Assembly: GCA_937969105.1 (NCBI GenBank)
Contig: CALBUZ010000068.1
Coordinates: forward strand, 1-8,007
Direction: 5' to 3'
DNA: 8,007 nucleotides
DNA from: an uncultured Collinsella sp.
Lineage (GTDB): Bacteria > Actinomycetota > Coriobacteriia > Coriobacteriales > Coriobacteriaceae
In this document: positions 1-6,811 of the stretch, in pieces
Position numbering within the stretch: the first letter of the stretch is position 1
How the letters are laid out: each line of letters opens with the position of its first letter
Position numbers and translations under genes: made by a program
Notes under the pieces: generated by a model
Seen by the model: the letters and a program-made list of their open reading frames with translations, nothing else
Told to the model about the DNA's origin: nothing
Databases searched by the model: none

Positions 1-77
1 GTAGGAAACCTTGCGCGTGGCGTTGGCGTCGTTGGTCACGCCAGGGGCGCTACCGGACTCGGTCACTGTGTAGGTAA
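1..77. repeat. Terminal direct repeat, left copy (77 bp)
   Basis: Bases 1-77 match 7931-8007 at every position, and the match ends exactly at both window ends. Both copies lie inside isopeptide domain 11, in the part coding TYTVTESG to RKVSY. An exact end-to-end overlap of this kind is the usual sign of a circularised contig or of a closed loop in an assembly graph. A length of 77 is a common de Bruijn k-mer size. Confidence 0.97.
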
Positions 78-3000
78 AGGTATGCGAGCGCGGGGCGGTG
101 GGGACTGCGGGCTCGGACTCGCCGCTGGACTCGTCGGCGTTGGCATCAGCGTCGACGTCGGCCTCATCAGCCTCTGCCTTGTCGGCCTCGGCTTCGTCAG
201 CCTCGTCTGCCTCGGCCCTATCGGTCGCATCGGTCGTCACGCCCAGGGCGCGGTTGAGGTCCTCGAGCGTAAAGTGGATCTTGCCAAAGTCCACGTTGCC
301 GGCCGCGTCGTTGGTTGCGGTCGTGCGCTCGGGCATCGGGGCGCCCGCCTCATCGGCGGTCACGGTAAAGGTGAACTTACCCGTGATGTCGGCCGGGGTC
401 AGGCCCTCGGCAGTCTGGAGCTTCTTGGTGCCGGCAAGTGCGGCATCGACGGCCTCGGCGCCATAGACGTTCTCGAACACGGGCTCGGTGCCACCGTAGT
501 CAGGCTTCGCCGTCAGGGTGCCGTCGCCGTTATCGACGACGATGACCTTAAAGCTAAAGCTCGGCTTCGCGGCGGTTATGCCCTTTGCTGCGAGCGGGGA
601 CGTGTACTCAAACGCCGTGTAGTTGATGGTCCACGCAAGCTTGCCGTCCGTGTCGGTGCGAATAGCGCGGTTGGCGTTTACCAGATTTGCAAGCATCTCG
701 GTAGTGTAATGCAGCGTTCCAAAGCTCACCTGACCGTTAACGTTGGTCGCCCACGTGCCCTCGATGGCATCCTTCTCGCCCGCATAGGCGATGCCAAAGC
801 AGAACTCGCCGTCGGCCAGTGGACGTCCGGCCAGAGTCTTGGTGGCGACGACCTGAGCGGCGGCACCACCAGGCGCATCGGTCGTGGCGTTATAGCTGTT
901 GACGAACGGAACCACGGCGCTCTCGACCGCGCCGGCACCGGTCTTGTACTCGGTGGGCAGCGTGCCCTCGGATCCGCCAGAGACAGTCGTGGTGGCGGTG
1001 AGCGCACCGGCACCATCGTCGGAAACGGCAATCGTCACGGTGCGCTCGGCGTCGTCATAGGTGTAACCGGGCTGGCCGTCATTCTTCTCGGCCACGGCGT
1101 ACGTGAAGGTCTTACCGGCATCAGCCTGCGTAAACTTGACCTCCTTGCCGGCCAGAATGTCAATCAGGCCGACCGTTCCCTCTGCCACTGCAGGGGACTG
1201 GAAGTTGTTGGCACCCTCATGCAGGCCGAGCGCGTTGGCCGAAGCCTCGTCGGCAGGCGTCACGGTAAAGGTGAACTGGCCCTCGGTCATGGGACGTCCG
1301 GAGAGACTCTTGCTGAGCTTGAGGCCGCCGGCAGCGGCGTAATCGAGCTCAGTGCGGTACATGTTGGTAAAGCGCCCGTTTTCCTTCTTGGTGACGTTGG
1401 CGATCAGGTTGCCCTCGCCGTCCTCGGTCACGGTCACTTCGGCGGTCGCGGCATGCGCGTCATACGTCATACCGGCCGCGCTGCCCGCGTTCTCGCGGAT
1501 CTCGTACTTGTAGGTTCCGGCAGCCGTGTAGTGGATCTTGCCGAACTTGATGGCGGCGATGCCATCCTCCGCGTCCTTCTTGCTCACGGTTACGGTTGCG
1601 GGATCGGGCAGCGGGGCGCCCTCGGAAGCGGTGATGGTAAAGCTGAACTCGTCTGCATCCGTCCAGTCGCGGCCGTCGATAGCCTTGCTCAGGTCAAAGT
1701 CGAGCTCTGCGTCGATCGGGGTCACACTGTAGGAGTTCTTGAACTCGGCGGGCTCGGTGCCCTTCAGGACATGTGTGGCACTGAGCGTACCGTCGCCGTT
1801 GTCGGTAATGGTGGTCTCGATGGTGAACTCGGCATCGCTGTAGGTGACGCCCTTGCTGGTGGTTCCGCCGTTGACCTCACGCAGCGTGTAGGTGTGCTTG
1901 CCGGCCTTGGTGTACTTCACGGGGCTCATCGTAATCGTGCCGTCGGCGGCGTTCTTGCCGGTGGCGACGACCTTGGCGTCCTCGCCCTCGCCCTCGACGA
2001 GCTTGAAGGAGAACTCGCCGGCCTTGAGGTCGCGCCCGGTCAGGGACTTGGTCGCGGTGATCTGGTCGGTGACGCTGAACTCGTCAGGATTCGGCTTGTA
2101 GCTGTTGTTGAACTTCGCCTCGTCGGCGCCCTCCAGGACATGCTTCGCCTCGAGCGTGCCGTCGCCGTTGTCGGTGATGGTCGTCTCGATGGTGTAGCTC
2201 GTCTTATCGTACGTGATCCCATTGCTCAGCCCCGCCTCGTTGGGGAGCTTCTCACGCAGCGTGTAGGTGTGATTGCCAGGCTTATCGTAAGTGATTTTGT
2301 CCATGACGATCTTGCCGTCAGCCGCATTGGTGCCAGTGGCGACGACCTTGCCGTCTTCGACGAGCTCGAAGGAGAACTCGCCCTCAGCCATATCGCGGCC
2401 GGTCAGGGACTTGGTCGCCTTGACCTGGTCGGTGACGCTGGAGCTCTCGGGGGTCACGTTGTAGGAGTTCTTGAACTCGGCAACCTTGACGTCCTTCAGA
2501 ACATGCGTGGCACTGAGTGTGCCGTCGCCCTTGTCGGTGATGGTGGTCTCGATGGTGTACTCAGCATCGCTGTAGGTGATACCGCCAGCTTTGCCCTTGA
2601 CCTCGCGCAGCGTATAGGTGTGCTTGCCGGCAGCGGTGTACTCGATGGGGCTCATCACGATCTTGCCGTCGGCATTGTTGGTGCCGGTGGCGACCACGCT
2701 ATCGCCCTCGGCGAGCTCAAAGCGGAACTCGCCGGCCTTGAGGACGCGCCCGGTCAGGACCTTGGTCGCGGTGACCTGGTCGGTGACGCTGGACTCGTTC
2801 GGCGCGGTATTGTACTTGTTCTCAAAGCGTGCCGCGTGGTCACCCTCGAGCGTATGGGTCACCTTAAGCGTGCCGTCGCCGTTGTCGATGACACTCGTCT
2901 TGATGGTGTAGCTCGTCTTATCGTACGTGATCCCATTGCTCAGCCCCGCCTCGTTGGGGAGCTTCTCACGCAGCGTGTAGGTGTGGATACCGGGCTTATC

Positions 3001-6000
3001 GTAAGTGATTTTGTCCATGGTGATCGTGCCGTCAGCCGCATTGGTGCCGGTGGCGACGATATCGTTACCCTCGACAAGCTCAAACTCGAACTCACCGGCC
3101 TTAAGGTCGCGTCCGGTCAGACGCTTGGTTGCGGTGATCTGGTCGGTGACGCTGGAATCGTTCTGGCTCACGCTATAGGTATTGGTGAACGTAAATGCCA
3201 CATCGCCGCTTGGCTTGCGGGATACGCTCAGTTTACCCTTGCCGTCATCAGCCACAGTGAAGGAAACCTCGCGCGACAGGTTGGCATCGTTGGTCACGCC
3301 GTCGACCCTGCCGGACTCGGTCACGGTGTAGGTAAAGGTGTGCTCGCGCTTCTCGGGCTTCTCGCCCAGGGCCTTGTTAAGGTCGTCGAGCGTAAAGGCA
3401 ATCTTGCCAAAGTCGACCTTGCCCTTGGCATCATTGGTCACGCTCGTGTTCGTAGGCATGGGCGCGCCATCTTCGCCGGTCACGGTAAAAGTGAACTTGC
3501 CGGCGATGTCAGCCGGGCTCAAGCCATCAGGAACCTGCAGATTCTTCTTGCCCACGAGCGATGCCTCGACGGGCGCGGCAGTGTAAGCGTTCTCGAACTC
3601 GTTGCCGGCGTCGCCGTAGACAGCCGTCGCCGTCAGGGTACCATCGCCGTTATCGACGACGGTCACATACGCGTCAATTGCCGCCGCGGCAGCGCTCACG
3701 CCCGCGGGCAGCTCGCCGGTCTGCTCGGCAGCGATGTAATGAATGGTCCATGTAGGCTTGTCCGAGTTGGCGTCAAACGATGCCTTGTCCTCCTCGACCA
3801 GCTTGGCAAGCGACTTGGTCGTGTACGTCAGCGGACCAAACTCAACCTTGCCACTCTTGTTGGTTGCATTTAGCAGGTCCTCGTCGTGCCCCGCATAGCT
3901 CAATGTGAACTTGAATTCGTCATCGGCCATCGGGCGCCCCGCGAGCGTCTTGGTAGCCTCAAGAGTCAGCGGGGTTTCCGTCTTGGCGCTATAGATGTTC
4001 TTGAACTCGGTCTCGCCCGAGATCTTTTCAACGTCAGCCTTAAGCCCACCCGCGGCATTAACCGCCACGGTCACCTTGAACGTGGCAACGTTATCGCTGT
4101 AGGTGATGCCATCAATGGTTTGACCAGCATTCTTCTCGCTGACCTTGTAGACATACGTGCCGGGCTTGTCATAGGTAATCTCGCCGAAGCTGATAGCGGC
4201 CTTGCCCTTATCATCCAGAACGGCATTGGTCACAGTCGTGGTCGCAGTCGTGGTCACGGTCGCGGGCATCGGGGCGTCGCCCTCGGACGTCAGGACAAAC
4301 TCAAACTTATCTTCATCCGTCCAGTCGCGGCCCTCGAGCACCTTGGTCAGGCCAAACTTCGCCTTGGTATCCACCGTTGCCGGCGTCATGTCAAAGCTGA
4401 TCTTGCCGTTGTTGCCCAGATGCGAATACACGCGCGTAGAAGACGCAACGGAAGAAAGGTCATTCCACGTGGGGTTAAGCACGTCGCGCGCGGTCTCGGT
4501 CTTGTTGCCGCCTACCTCCACATCGTCCTTGGTGGTATGCAGCTGGTCGATATAGGCAAGGCGCGCGGTTCCCTTGTTAAAGGACCAGTAGCCGTCCTCT
4601 TTGACCAGAGCGCCGTCGTAGTTGGCGATCTCGTGCCCCTTAAATGTCACAACGGCGTAGTCGTCCTTCGGCTTGCCGCTTGCGTCCTTTGCCACAAACT
4701 CGTCCTTGTAGTAATAGACGTCGTTGCCCTGCGGCTTTACCGTCGTGCGCTGGGTGCATGCCTCGTCCGTGTAGATAGGCGTGACCTTTTGGAAGTAATA
4801 GTAGCTGTTGGTATCGGAGGGCTCAAACTCGGCGACAACATCGCCCAGCTCGCCGCCCGACCACTTGTTGGCCAGGAAGTAGACCGTCTGGTTGTCGGCA
4901 CCCTTGTGCGCGTCGATATAGTCCTTGAGCCCGTCTACCTTATCTGGTGTAAACAGGTTGTTACGCGCGTCGTCCTTGACGCTCGAAGTGTATTTAATCT
5001 GAATAGGCTTGATGTCATTGAGCGACGTGTGCTCAAAAATCCCCTTTTCCATGTCCACGTGATAGTTAATCAACGGAATCAGCGATGCGGGAATCTTGAC
5101 AGTCACGATATCGCCCTGCTGCGCGTTGTCAGAACGCGCGACGGTGATGACCAGGTCCTTGGCAATACCCGAAAACTCATATGTGTCCACATTGCCCTTG
5201 GTGGTCTTGGTCACCTTGTCAATGGTTTCGCCATTAATCTGAGCGCTGATAAACTCATCGACCTGCATGAAGTCGCCCAGCTCATCACTAAAGGTGATGT
5301 AACCGGACTTGTTAGCATAGCCATCCTCTGTCTGGGTGGGATAGCCCTTGCCCGAGGTGATAGTGCTCGAGATATCATCAAAAACCTTCTTGAGCTCATC
5401 GGCGTTCGACGCAGCCTTGTAGAAGTCGGAATTCTCGGCGCGTTTACCAAGCTCATTGGTTTTGTAGGACGTGGCGTTTGGATAGTTGCTCGACACGGCG
5501 TGCATGAACCTGTTTTCTTTGCTTGCCTTGTTAATGGCCTGATCCGGGTTCGCACCGCTAAAGATGCCGATGGTGTAGATGGTGGCGCCTTTATCTTTCA
5601 TGGTCTTGGCGGCGGCTATGGCTTTGTCGGCAACCGTAGAGCTAAAGCCACTGTAGTTCGTAGGCGATCCGTCGGTAAAAAACACGACGACTTTCTGGGC
5701 ATCCGTGCGGCCCGACATGTCGCGAGCAAGCTCAAGGCCGTAATCAGCCTGCGTGGCGCCGTTAGGCTCGATGGAGTTGACCGTTTCCTTAAGGCTCGTT
5801 GCGTCAACACCGACACACGGCGTCAGCCCCTTCATGGTCTGCGAGTAGTTGTACTTGTTTCCATTTTCGCGATACGTATCGTTGCCGATTTCGTCCTTCT
5901 TCTTGCCCGCGAACTTAACGATGGCAACCTGATGCCGTTTGTTCTTATCATTGATGCTCTTGTTTTGCTCGACAATGGTATCGATAAAACTGTTCGCGGC

Positions 6001-6423
6001 GGACTTGAGTGCATTGATGCGCGTAGTGGACCCTTCGCCCATATCGTCACTCATCGAACCGGAGGCATCGAGCACGAGAACGATATCGAGCGGTTTAGTG
6101 ACCAGCGACGTTGTATCAGAGGTCGAAGAGATCGTGGAAAGCGTCGTCACAAAGTCAGACTTTTCGTCCTCTGCGGGCTCGACCGTCTTGTCCGTCCAGA
6201 TTCGGCCTACATAACGTGTCGTCTGATCCTGCTCGCCGCCCGACGCCCAGTATTGCCAACGGCTGGTGGTGTCAGGATCGACTATCTTATTGCTCACCGT
6301 CGGTCCGTCCATTCCGGTGCTGGACCTGGCGTTGGCCTCGGGCAGCATGGCAAATGCTGCGGCCGGCAGTACCAGCACTACGGCCAGTATCACCGACAGG
6401 AGGCCCCTCGTGTACCTACTCAT
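1..6423 (-). CDS. Giant VWA and isopeptide-repeat surface adhesin, N-terminal 2,141 residues (runs off left edge)
   Basis: The frame is open from an ATG at 6423 to base 1, where it ends on a complete codon (2,141 codons). The start is secure: an in-frame TGA lies eight codons upstream (6445-6447), no other start codon lies between, and a good ribosome binding site precedes the ATG. In order: signal peptide (1 to 25 or 32), a short segment with GRIWTDKTV (about 78-86), a VWA domain (about 111-357), a head region of unknown fold (about 358-690), then repeat domains 1-11. Each full repeat has the FctA/Cna-B-like signature: Lys in an xTKxLxGR motif, Glu near the middle (for example E763) and Asn in FxNxY. 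Lys/Asn pairs run from K694/N809 to K1862/N1985. In known families Lys and Asn form an intramolecular isopeptide bond catalysed by the Glu. The role is inferred to be a wall-linked, pilus-like adhesin; the ligand is unknown. The missing 3' end is probably represented by bases 6947-7930, because the window ends overlap. Confidence 0.93.
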   Translation of the reverse strand, partial: MSRYTRGLLSVILAVVLVLPAAAFAMLPEANARSSTGMDGPTVSNKIVDPDTTSRWQYWASGGEQDQTTRYVGRIWTDKTVEPAEDEKSDFVTTLSTISSTSDTTSLVTKPLDIVLVLDASGSMSDDMGEGSTTRINALKSAANSFIDTIVEQNKSINDKNKRHQVAIVKFAGKKKDEIGNDTYRENGNKYNYSQTMKGLTPCVGVDATSLKETVNSIEPNGATQADYGLELARDMSGRTDAQKVVVFFTDGSPTNYSGFSSTVADKAIAAAKTMKDKGATIYTIGIFSGANPDQAINKASKENRFMHAVSSNYPNATSYKTNELGKRAENSDFYKAASNADELKKVFDDISSTITSGKGYPTQTEDGYANKSGYITFSDELGDFMQVDEFISAQINGETIDKVTKTTKGNVDTYEFSGIAKDLVITVARSDNAQQGDIVTVKIPASLIPLINYHVDMEKGIFEHTSLNDIKPIQIKYTSSVKDDARNNLFTPDKVDGLKDYIDAHKGADNQTVYFLANKWSGGELGDVVAEFEPSDTNSYYYFQKVTPIYTDEACTQRTTVKPQGNDVYYYKDEFVAKDASGKPKDDYAVVTFKGHEIANYDGALVKEDGYWSFNKGTARLAYIDQLHTTKDDVEVGGNKTETARDVLNPTWNDLSSVASSTRVYSHLGNNGKISFDMTPATVDTKAKFGLTKVLEGRDWTDEDKFEFVLTSEGDAPMPATVTTTATTTVTNAVLDDKGKAAISFGEITYDKPGTYVYKVSEKNAGQTIDGITYSDNVATFKVTVAVNAAGGLKADVEKISGETEFKNIYSAKTETPLTLEATKTLAGRPMADDEFKFTLSYAGHDEDLLNATNKSGKVEFGPLTYTTKSLAKLVEEDKASFDANSDKPTWTIHYIAAEQTGELPAGVSAAAAAIDAYVTVVDNGDGTLTATAVYGDAGNEFENAYTAAPVEASLVGKKNLQVPDGLSPADIAGKFTFTVTGEDGAPMPTNTSVTNDAKGKVDFGKIAFTLDDLNKALGEKPEKREHTFTYTVTESGRVDGVTNDANLSREVSFTVADDGKGKLSVSRKPSGDVAFTFTNTYSVSQNDSSVTDQITATKRLTGRDLKAGEFEFELVEGNDIVATGTNAADGTITMDKITYDKPGIHTYTLREKLPNEAGLSNGITYDKTSYTIKTSVIDNGDGTLKVTHTLEGDHAARFENKYNTAPNESSVTDQVTATKVLTGRVLKAGEFRFELAEGDSVVATGTNNADGKIVMSPIEYTAAGKHTYTLREVKGKAGGITYSDAEYTIETTITDKGDGTLSATHVLKDVKVAEFKNSYNVTPESSSVTDQVKATKSLTGRDMAEGEFSFELVEDGKVVATGTNAADGKIVMDKITYDKPGNHTYTLREKLPNEAGLSNGITYDKTSYTIETTITDNGDGTLEAKHVLEGADEAKFNNSYKPNPDEFSVTDQITATKSLTGRDLKAGEFSFKLVEGEGEDAKVVATGKNAADGTITMSPVKYTKAGKHTYTLREVNGGTTSKGVTYSDAEFTIETTITDNGDGTLSATHVLKGTEPAEFKNSYSVTPIDAELDFDLSKAIDGRDWTDADEFSFTITASEGAPLPDPATVTVSKKDAEDGIAAIKFGKIHYTAAGTYKYEIRENAGSAAGMTYDAHAATAEVTVTEDGEGNLIANVTKKENGRFTNMYRTELDYAAAGGLKLSKSLSGRPMTEGQFTFTVTPADEASANALGLHEGANNFQSPAVAEGTVGLIDILAGKEVKFTQADAGKTFTYAVAEKNDGQPGYTYDDAERTVTIAVSDDGAGALTATTTVSGGSEGTLPTEYKTGAGAVESAVVPFVNSYNATTDAPGGAAAQVVATKTLAGRPLADGEFCFGIAYAGEKDAIEGTWATNVNGQVSFGTLHYTTEMLANLVNANRAIRTDTDGKLAWTINYTAFEYTSPLAAKGITAAKPSFSFKVIVVDNGDGTLTAKPDYGGTEPVFENVYGAEAVDAALAGTKKLQTAEGLTPADITGKFTFTVTADEAGAPMPERTTATNDAAGNVDFGKIHFTLEDLNRALGVTTDATDRAEADEADEAEADKAEADEADVDADANADESSGESEPAVPTAPRSHTFTYTVTESGSAPGVTNDANATRKVSY
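88..237 (-). other. Acidic Asp/Glu/Ala low-complexity insert in domain 11
   Basis: Residues about 2063-2112 are almost entirely Ala, Asp and Glu in units such as EADEAD, ending in a Ser/Glu/Pro stretch. The paralogous domain 3 has only a few residues here (LGEKPEKREH). The insert therefore sits in a loop of an otherwise ordinary domain. At DNA level it is an imperfect run of GCC/GAG/GAC-type triplets, prone to in-frame slippage. It ends about ten bases from the 77-bp terminal overlap. Confidence 0.85.
892..1728 (-). repeat. Isopeptide repeat domains 8-9
   Basis: Domain 8 is a second type W copy (GRDWTDADEFSF; K1580/N1687) and resembles domain 1. Domain 9 (K1705 in LSKSLSGR, N1842 in FVNSY) is longer than the rest and has no close partner here. 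Its extra length lies between the first strand and the VAEKN segment that carries the likely catalytic Glu. Both retain the Lys, Glu and Asn expected of an isopeptide domain. Confidence 0.83.
2188..2271. repeat. 84-bp exact direct repeat, copy 1 (domain 6)
   Basis: Identical to 2902-2985, 714 bp away (238 codons, two domains). A further 27-bp match at 2279-2305 and 2993-3019 keeps the same offset. It codes the TYTLREKLPNEAGLSNG region. The identity includes third codon positions, which indicates a recent duplication or gene conversion. Confidence 0.93.
2902..2985. repeat. 84-bp exact direct repeat, copy 2 (domain 4)
   Basis: Partner of the repeat at 2188-2271, in the equivalent part of domain 4. 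Recombination between the two copies would delete or add exactly 238 residues in frame. Confidence 0.93.
3175..4362 (-). repeat. Isopeptide repeat domains 1-3 (types W, B, C)
   Basis: Three stalk domains follow the head. Domain 1 (type W, with GRDWTDEDKFEF) pairs K694 with N809 and has E763 as the likely catalytic Glu. Domain 2 (type B, with LAGRPMADDEFKF) pairs K825 with N945. Domain 3 (type C, with KKNLQVPDGL) pairs K960 with N1081. The type letters are mine, to show that related domains recur later in the same order (domains 8, 10 and 11). They fit the FctA pilin isopeptide-linkage family by motif, so internal Lys-Asn bonds are expected to give stiffness and protease resistance. Confidence 0.85.
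4354..5352 (-). other. Head region between VWA domain and stalk, fold not recognised
   Basis: Residues about 358-690 separate the VWA domain from the first repeat. The segment looks beta-rich, with many Tyr, Thr, Lys and Asp and no hydrophobic membrane stretch. It ends with SHLGNNGKISF, a short motif that precedes the first stalk domain. No catalytic motif was recognised. Its position matches the accessory domains that flank VWA in sortase-linked tip adhesins. It could help display the VWA domain or contact the ligand itself. Confidence 0.6.
5353..6093 (-). other. VWA domain with intact MIDAS metal site
   Basis: Residues about 111-357 form a von Willebrand factor A domain. A hydrophobic beta strand (DIVLVLD) leads into the MIDAS motif DASGSMS (residues 119-125). 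The MIDAS threonine is T224 in NGATQ and the third metal-site aspartate is D251 in FFTDGSP, so the DxSxS...T...D set is complete. The domain closes with a KKVFDDISS helix near 348-357. In Gram-positive pilus-tip proteins a VWA domain of this type binds a divalent metal and mediates adhesion. Binding to a host or matrix ligand is inferred, not shown. Confidence 0.9.
6328..6423 (-). other. Sec signal peptide of the adhesin
   Basis: Residues 1-32 have the classic three-part form. The N-terminus is basic (MSRYTRG), followed by a hydrophobic core of Leu, Val, Ile and Ala (residues 8-22) and a small-residue cleavage region. Two signal peptidase I sites fit: after AFA (residue 25) or after ANA (residue 32). 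The first directly follows the core; the second would leave a seven-residue extension. The peptide lacks the twin-arginine motif, so Sec export is expected. Confidence 0.9.
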
Positions 6424-6427
6424 CGCG

Positions 6428-6437
6428 TCTCCCTTCT
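6428..6437 (-). promoter_or_regulatory. Ribosome binding site of the adhesin
   Basis: On the minus strand AGAAGGGAGA lies just upstream of the ATG at 6423, with five bases between GGGAG and the start. It is a strong Shine-Dalgarno sequence and fixes the start, together with the in-frame TGA at 6445-6447. Confidence 0.85.
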
Positions 6438-6475
6438 CGCAGGCTCAAACCTTGCATCAGCCTAAAGTTACGGAA

Positions 6476-6556
6476 TGAGACACAATTTGGGCAGGTGACA
6501 CACGTTCCAGATTTGGTTTTGAGCGTGAGACAAATGTCTCACCAAAGTTGAGACAC
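6476..6556. promoter_or_regulatory. Cluster of four TGAGACA motifs upstream of the adhesin (operator-like)
   Basis: TGAGACA occurs at 6476-6482, 6526-6532 and 6549-6555, and in reverse at 6535-6541. The middle copies form a perfect palindrome (GTGAGACA, two bases, TGTCTCAC; 6525-6542). The reverse copy pairs again with the 6549 copy across seven bases. The cluster lies 53-133 bp upstream of the start codon, where a regulator would bind. No convincing -35/-10 pair was found on the minus strand nearby, and the regulator is unknown. The motif could also be a remnant of a mobile-element end. Confidence 0.5.
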
Positions 6557-6649
6557 GAGGGTTTTCGCAGGAAAATGGGTGCGACTCAAGATGGACAGGG
6601 CAAAAGGACCCGTTTTCCTCCATCCCCGAAGGTGGCAGTCGATGGCGCT
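6557..6649. other. Remaining spacer, nothing recognised
   Basis: This part of the spacer shows no convincing gene, promoter or RNA. A weak inverted match (AAAATGGGT near 6572-6580 and ACCCGTTTT near 6608-6616) is the only structure seen. Short open frames here lack ribosome binding sites and protein-like composition. Confidence 0.5.
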
Positions 6650-6679
6650 CGCCACGAAATCGGCCCATCTACTACGTTT
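6650..6679. repeat. Long inverted repeat, left arm
   Basis: The 30-bp arm matches the reverse complement of 6782-6811 at 28 of 30 positions. The inner 18 bp (6662-6679, GGCCCATCTACTACGTTT) are perfect, then two mismatches, then 10 matching bases. The arms enclose 102 bp with a bidirectional terminator. It could be a MITE-like element, an invertible segment or one large RNA stem. Confidence 0.9.
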
Positions 6680-6713
6680 GACCCGATACCCCTGACCATA
6701 GCCGCGTTTCATG

Positions 6714-6749
6714 AAAAACCGCAGGCGTTTTACCTGCGGTTTTGTTTTT
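6714..6749. terminator. Bidirectional intrinsic terminator
   Basis: A perfect 11-bp stem (AAAACCGCAGG at 6715-6725 with CCTGCGGTTTT at 6733-6743) has a seven-base loop. On the plus strand it is followed by GTTTTT; on the minus strand it ends in a run of five T (6718-6714). For the minus-strand genes it would stop transcripts about 200 bases past the LPTTG stop codon and isolate the next start. Confidence 0.85.
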
Positions 6750-6781
6750 GCGTTGTTCGCCATGGTTGAGGATAGCAGCCT

Positions 6782-6811
6782 AAACGTAGTAGATGGGCCC
6801 CTTTCGTGGCG
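6782..6811. repeat. Long inverted repeat, right arm
   Basis: Partner of 6650-6679. The perfect core is 6782-6799. The outer part (TTTCGTGGCG) also overlaps the first arm of the competing hairpins at 6805-6865. Confidence 0.9.

Larger units (their letters stand above)
1..891 (-). repeat. Isopeptide repeat domains 10 and 11 (types B, C; domain 11 cut by the edge)
   Basis: Domain 10 (LAGRPLADGEFCF; K1862/N1985) is a second type B copy and carries one of the few cysteines in the protein. Domain 11 (K2001 in TKKLQ) is a second type C copy, interrupted by an acidic insert and cut at the window edge after RKVSY. Its missing half, with Asn2167 in FTNTY, is at 7847-7930. The B-then-C order repeats that of domains 2-3. 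Confidence 0.85.
1729..3174 (-). repeat. Isopeptide repeat domains 4-7 (four type A copies)
   Basis: Four closely related domains of about 117-124 residues each begin with SSVTDQ or a variant, then ATKxLTGR, and end with FxNxY. The Lys/Asn pairs are K1100/N1202, K1221/N1319, K1338/N1440 and K1459/N1563. Each has TYTLRE as the likely catalytic Glu strand and NGDGTL or KGDGTL before the last strand. Domains 4 and 6 resemble each other most, as do 5 and 7, showing duplication of a two-domain unit. The copies are alike at DNA level, including an 84-bp exact repeat, so copy number may vary between strains. Confidence 0.88.

Noticed and set aside
1..4362. CRISPR-like or satellite repeat array
   Set aside because: The repeats are protein domains of about 100-165 codons with diverged DNA and kept reading frame, not short identical repeats with spacers.
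82..6465. Two very long plus-strand open frames (82-3873 and 3886-6465, 1,263 and 859 codons)
   Set aside because: They lie in exact codon register opposite the adhesin. Stops there need the rare sense codons TTA, CTA or TCA, which this GC-rich gene almost never uses. Their products are Gly/Leu/Val/Arg-rich with no domain, while the minus strand gives a clear VWA-repeat-LPTTG protein.
6424..6560. A sigma-70 promoter for the adhesin on the minus strand
   Set aside because: No -35/-10 pair with proper spacing stood out. TAACTT near 6465 has no fitting -35 at 16-18 bp, so I did not call a promoter.
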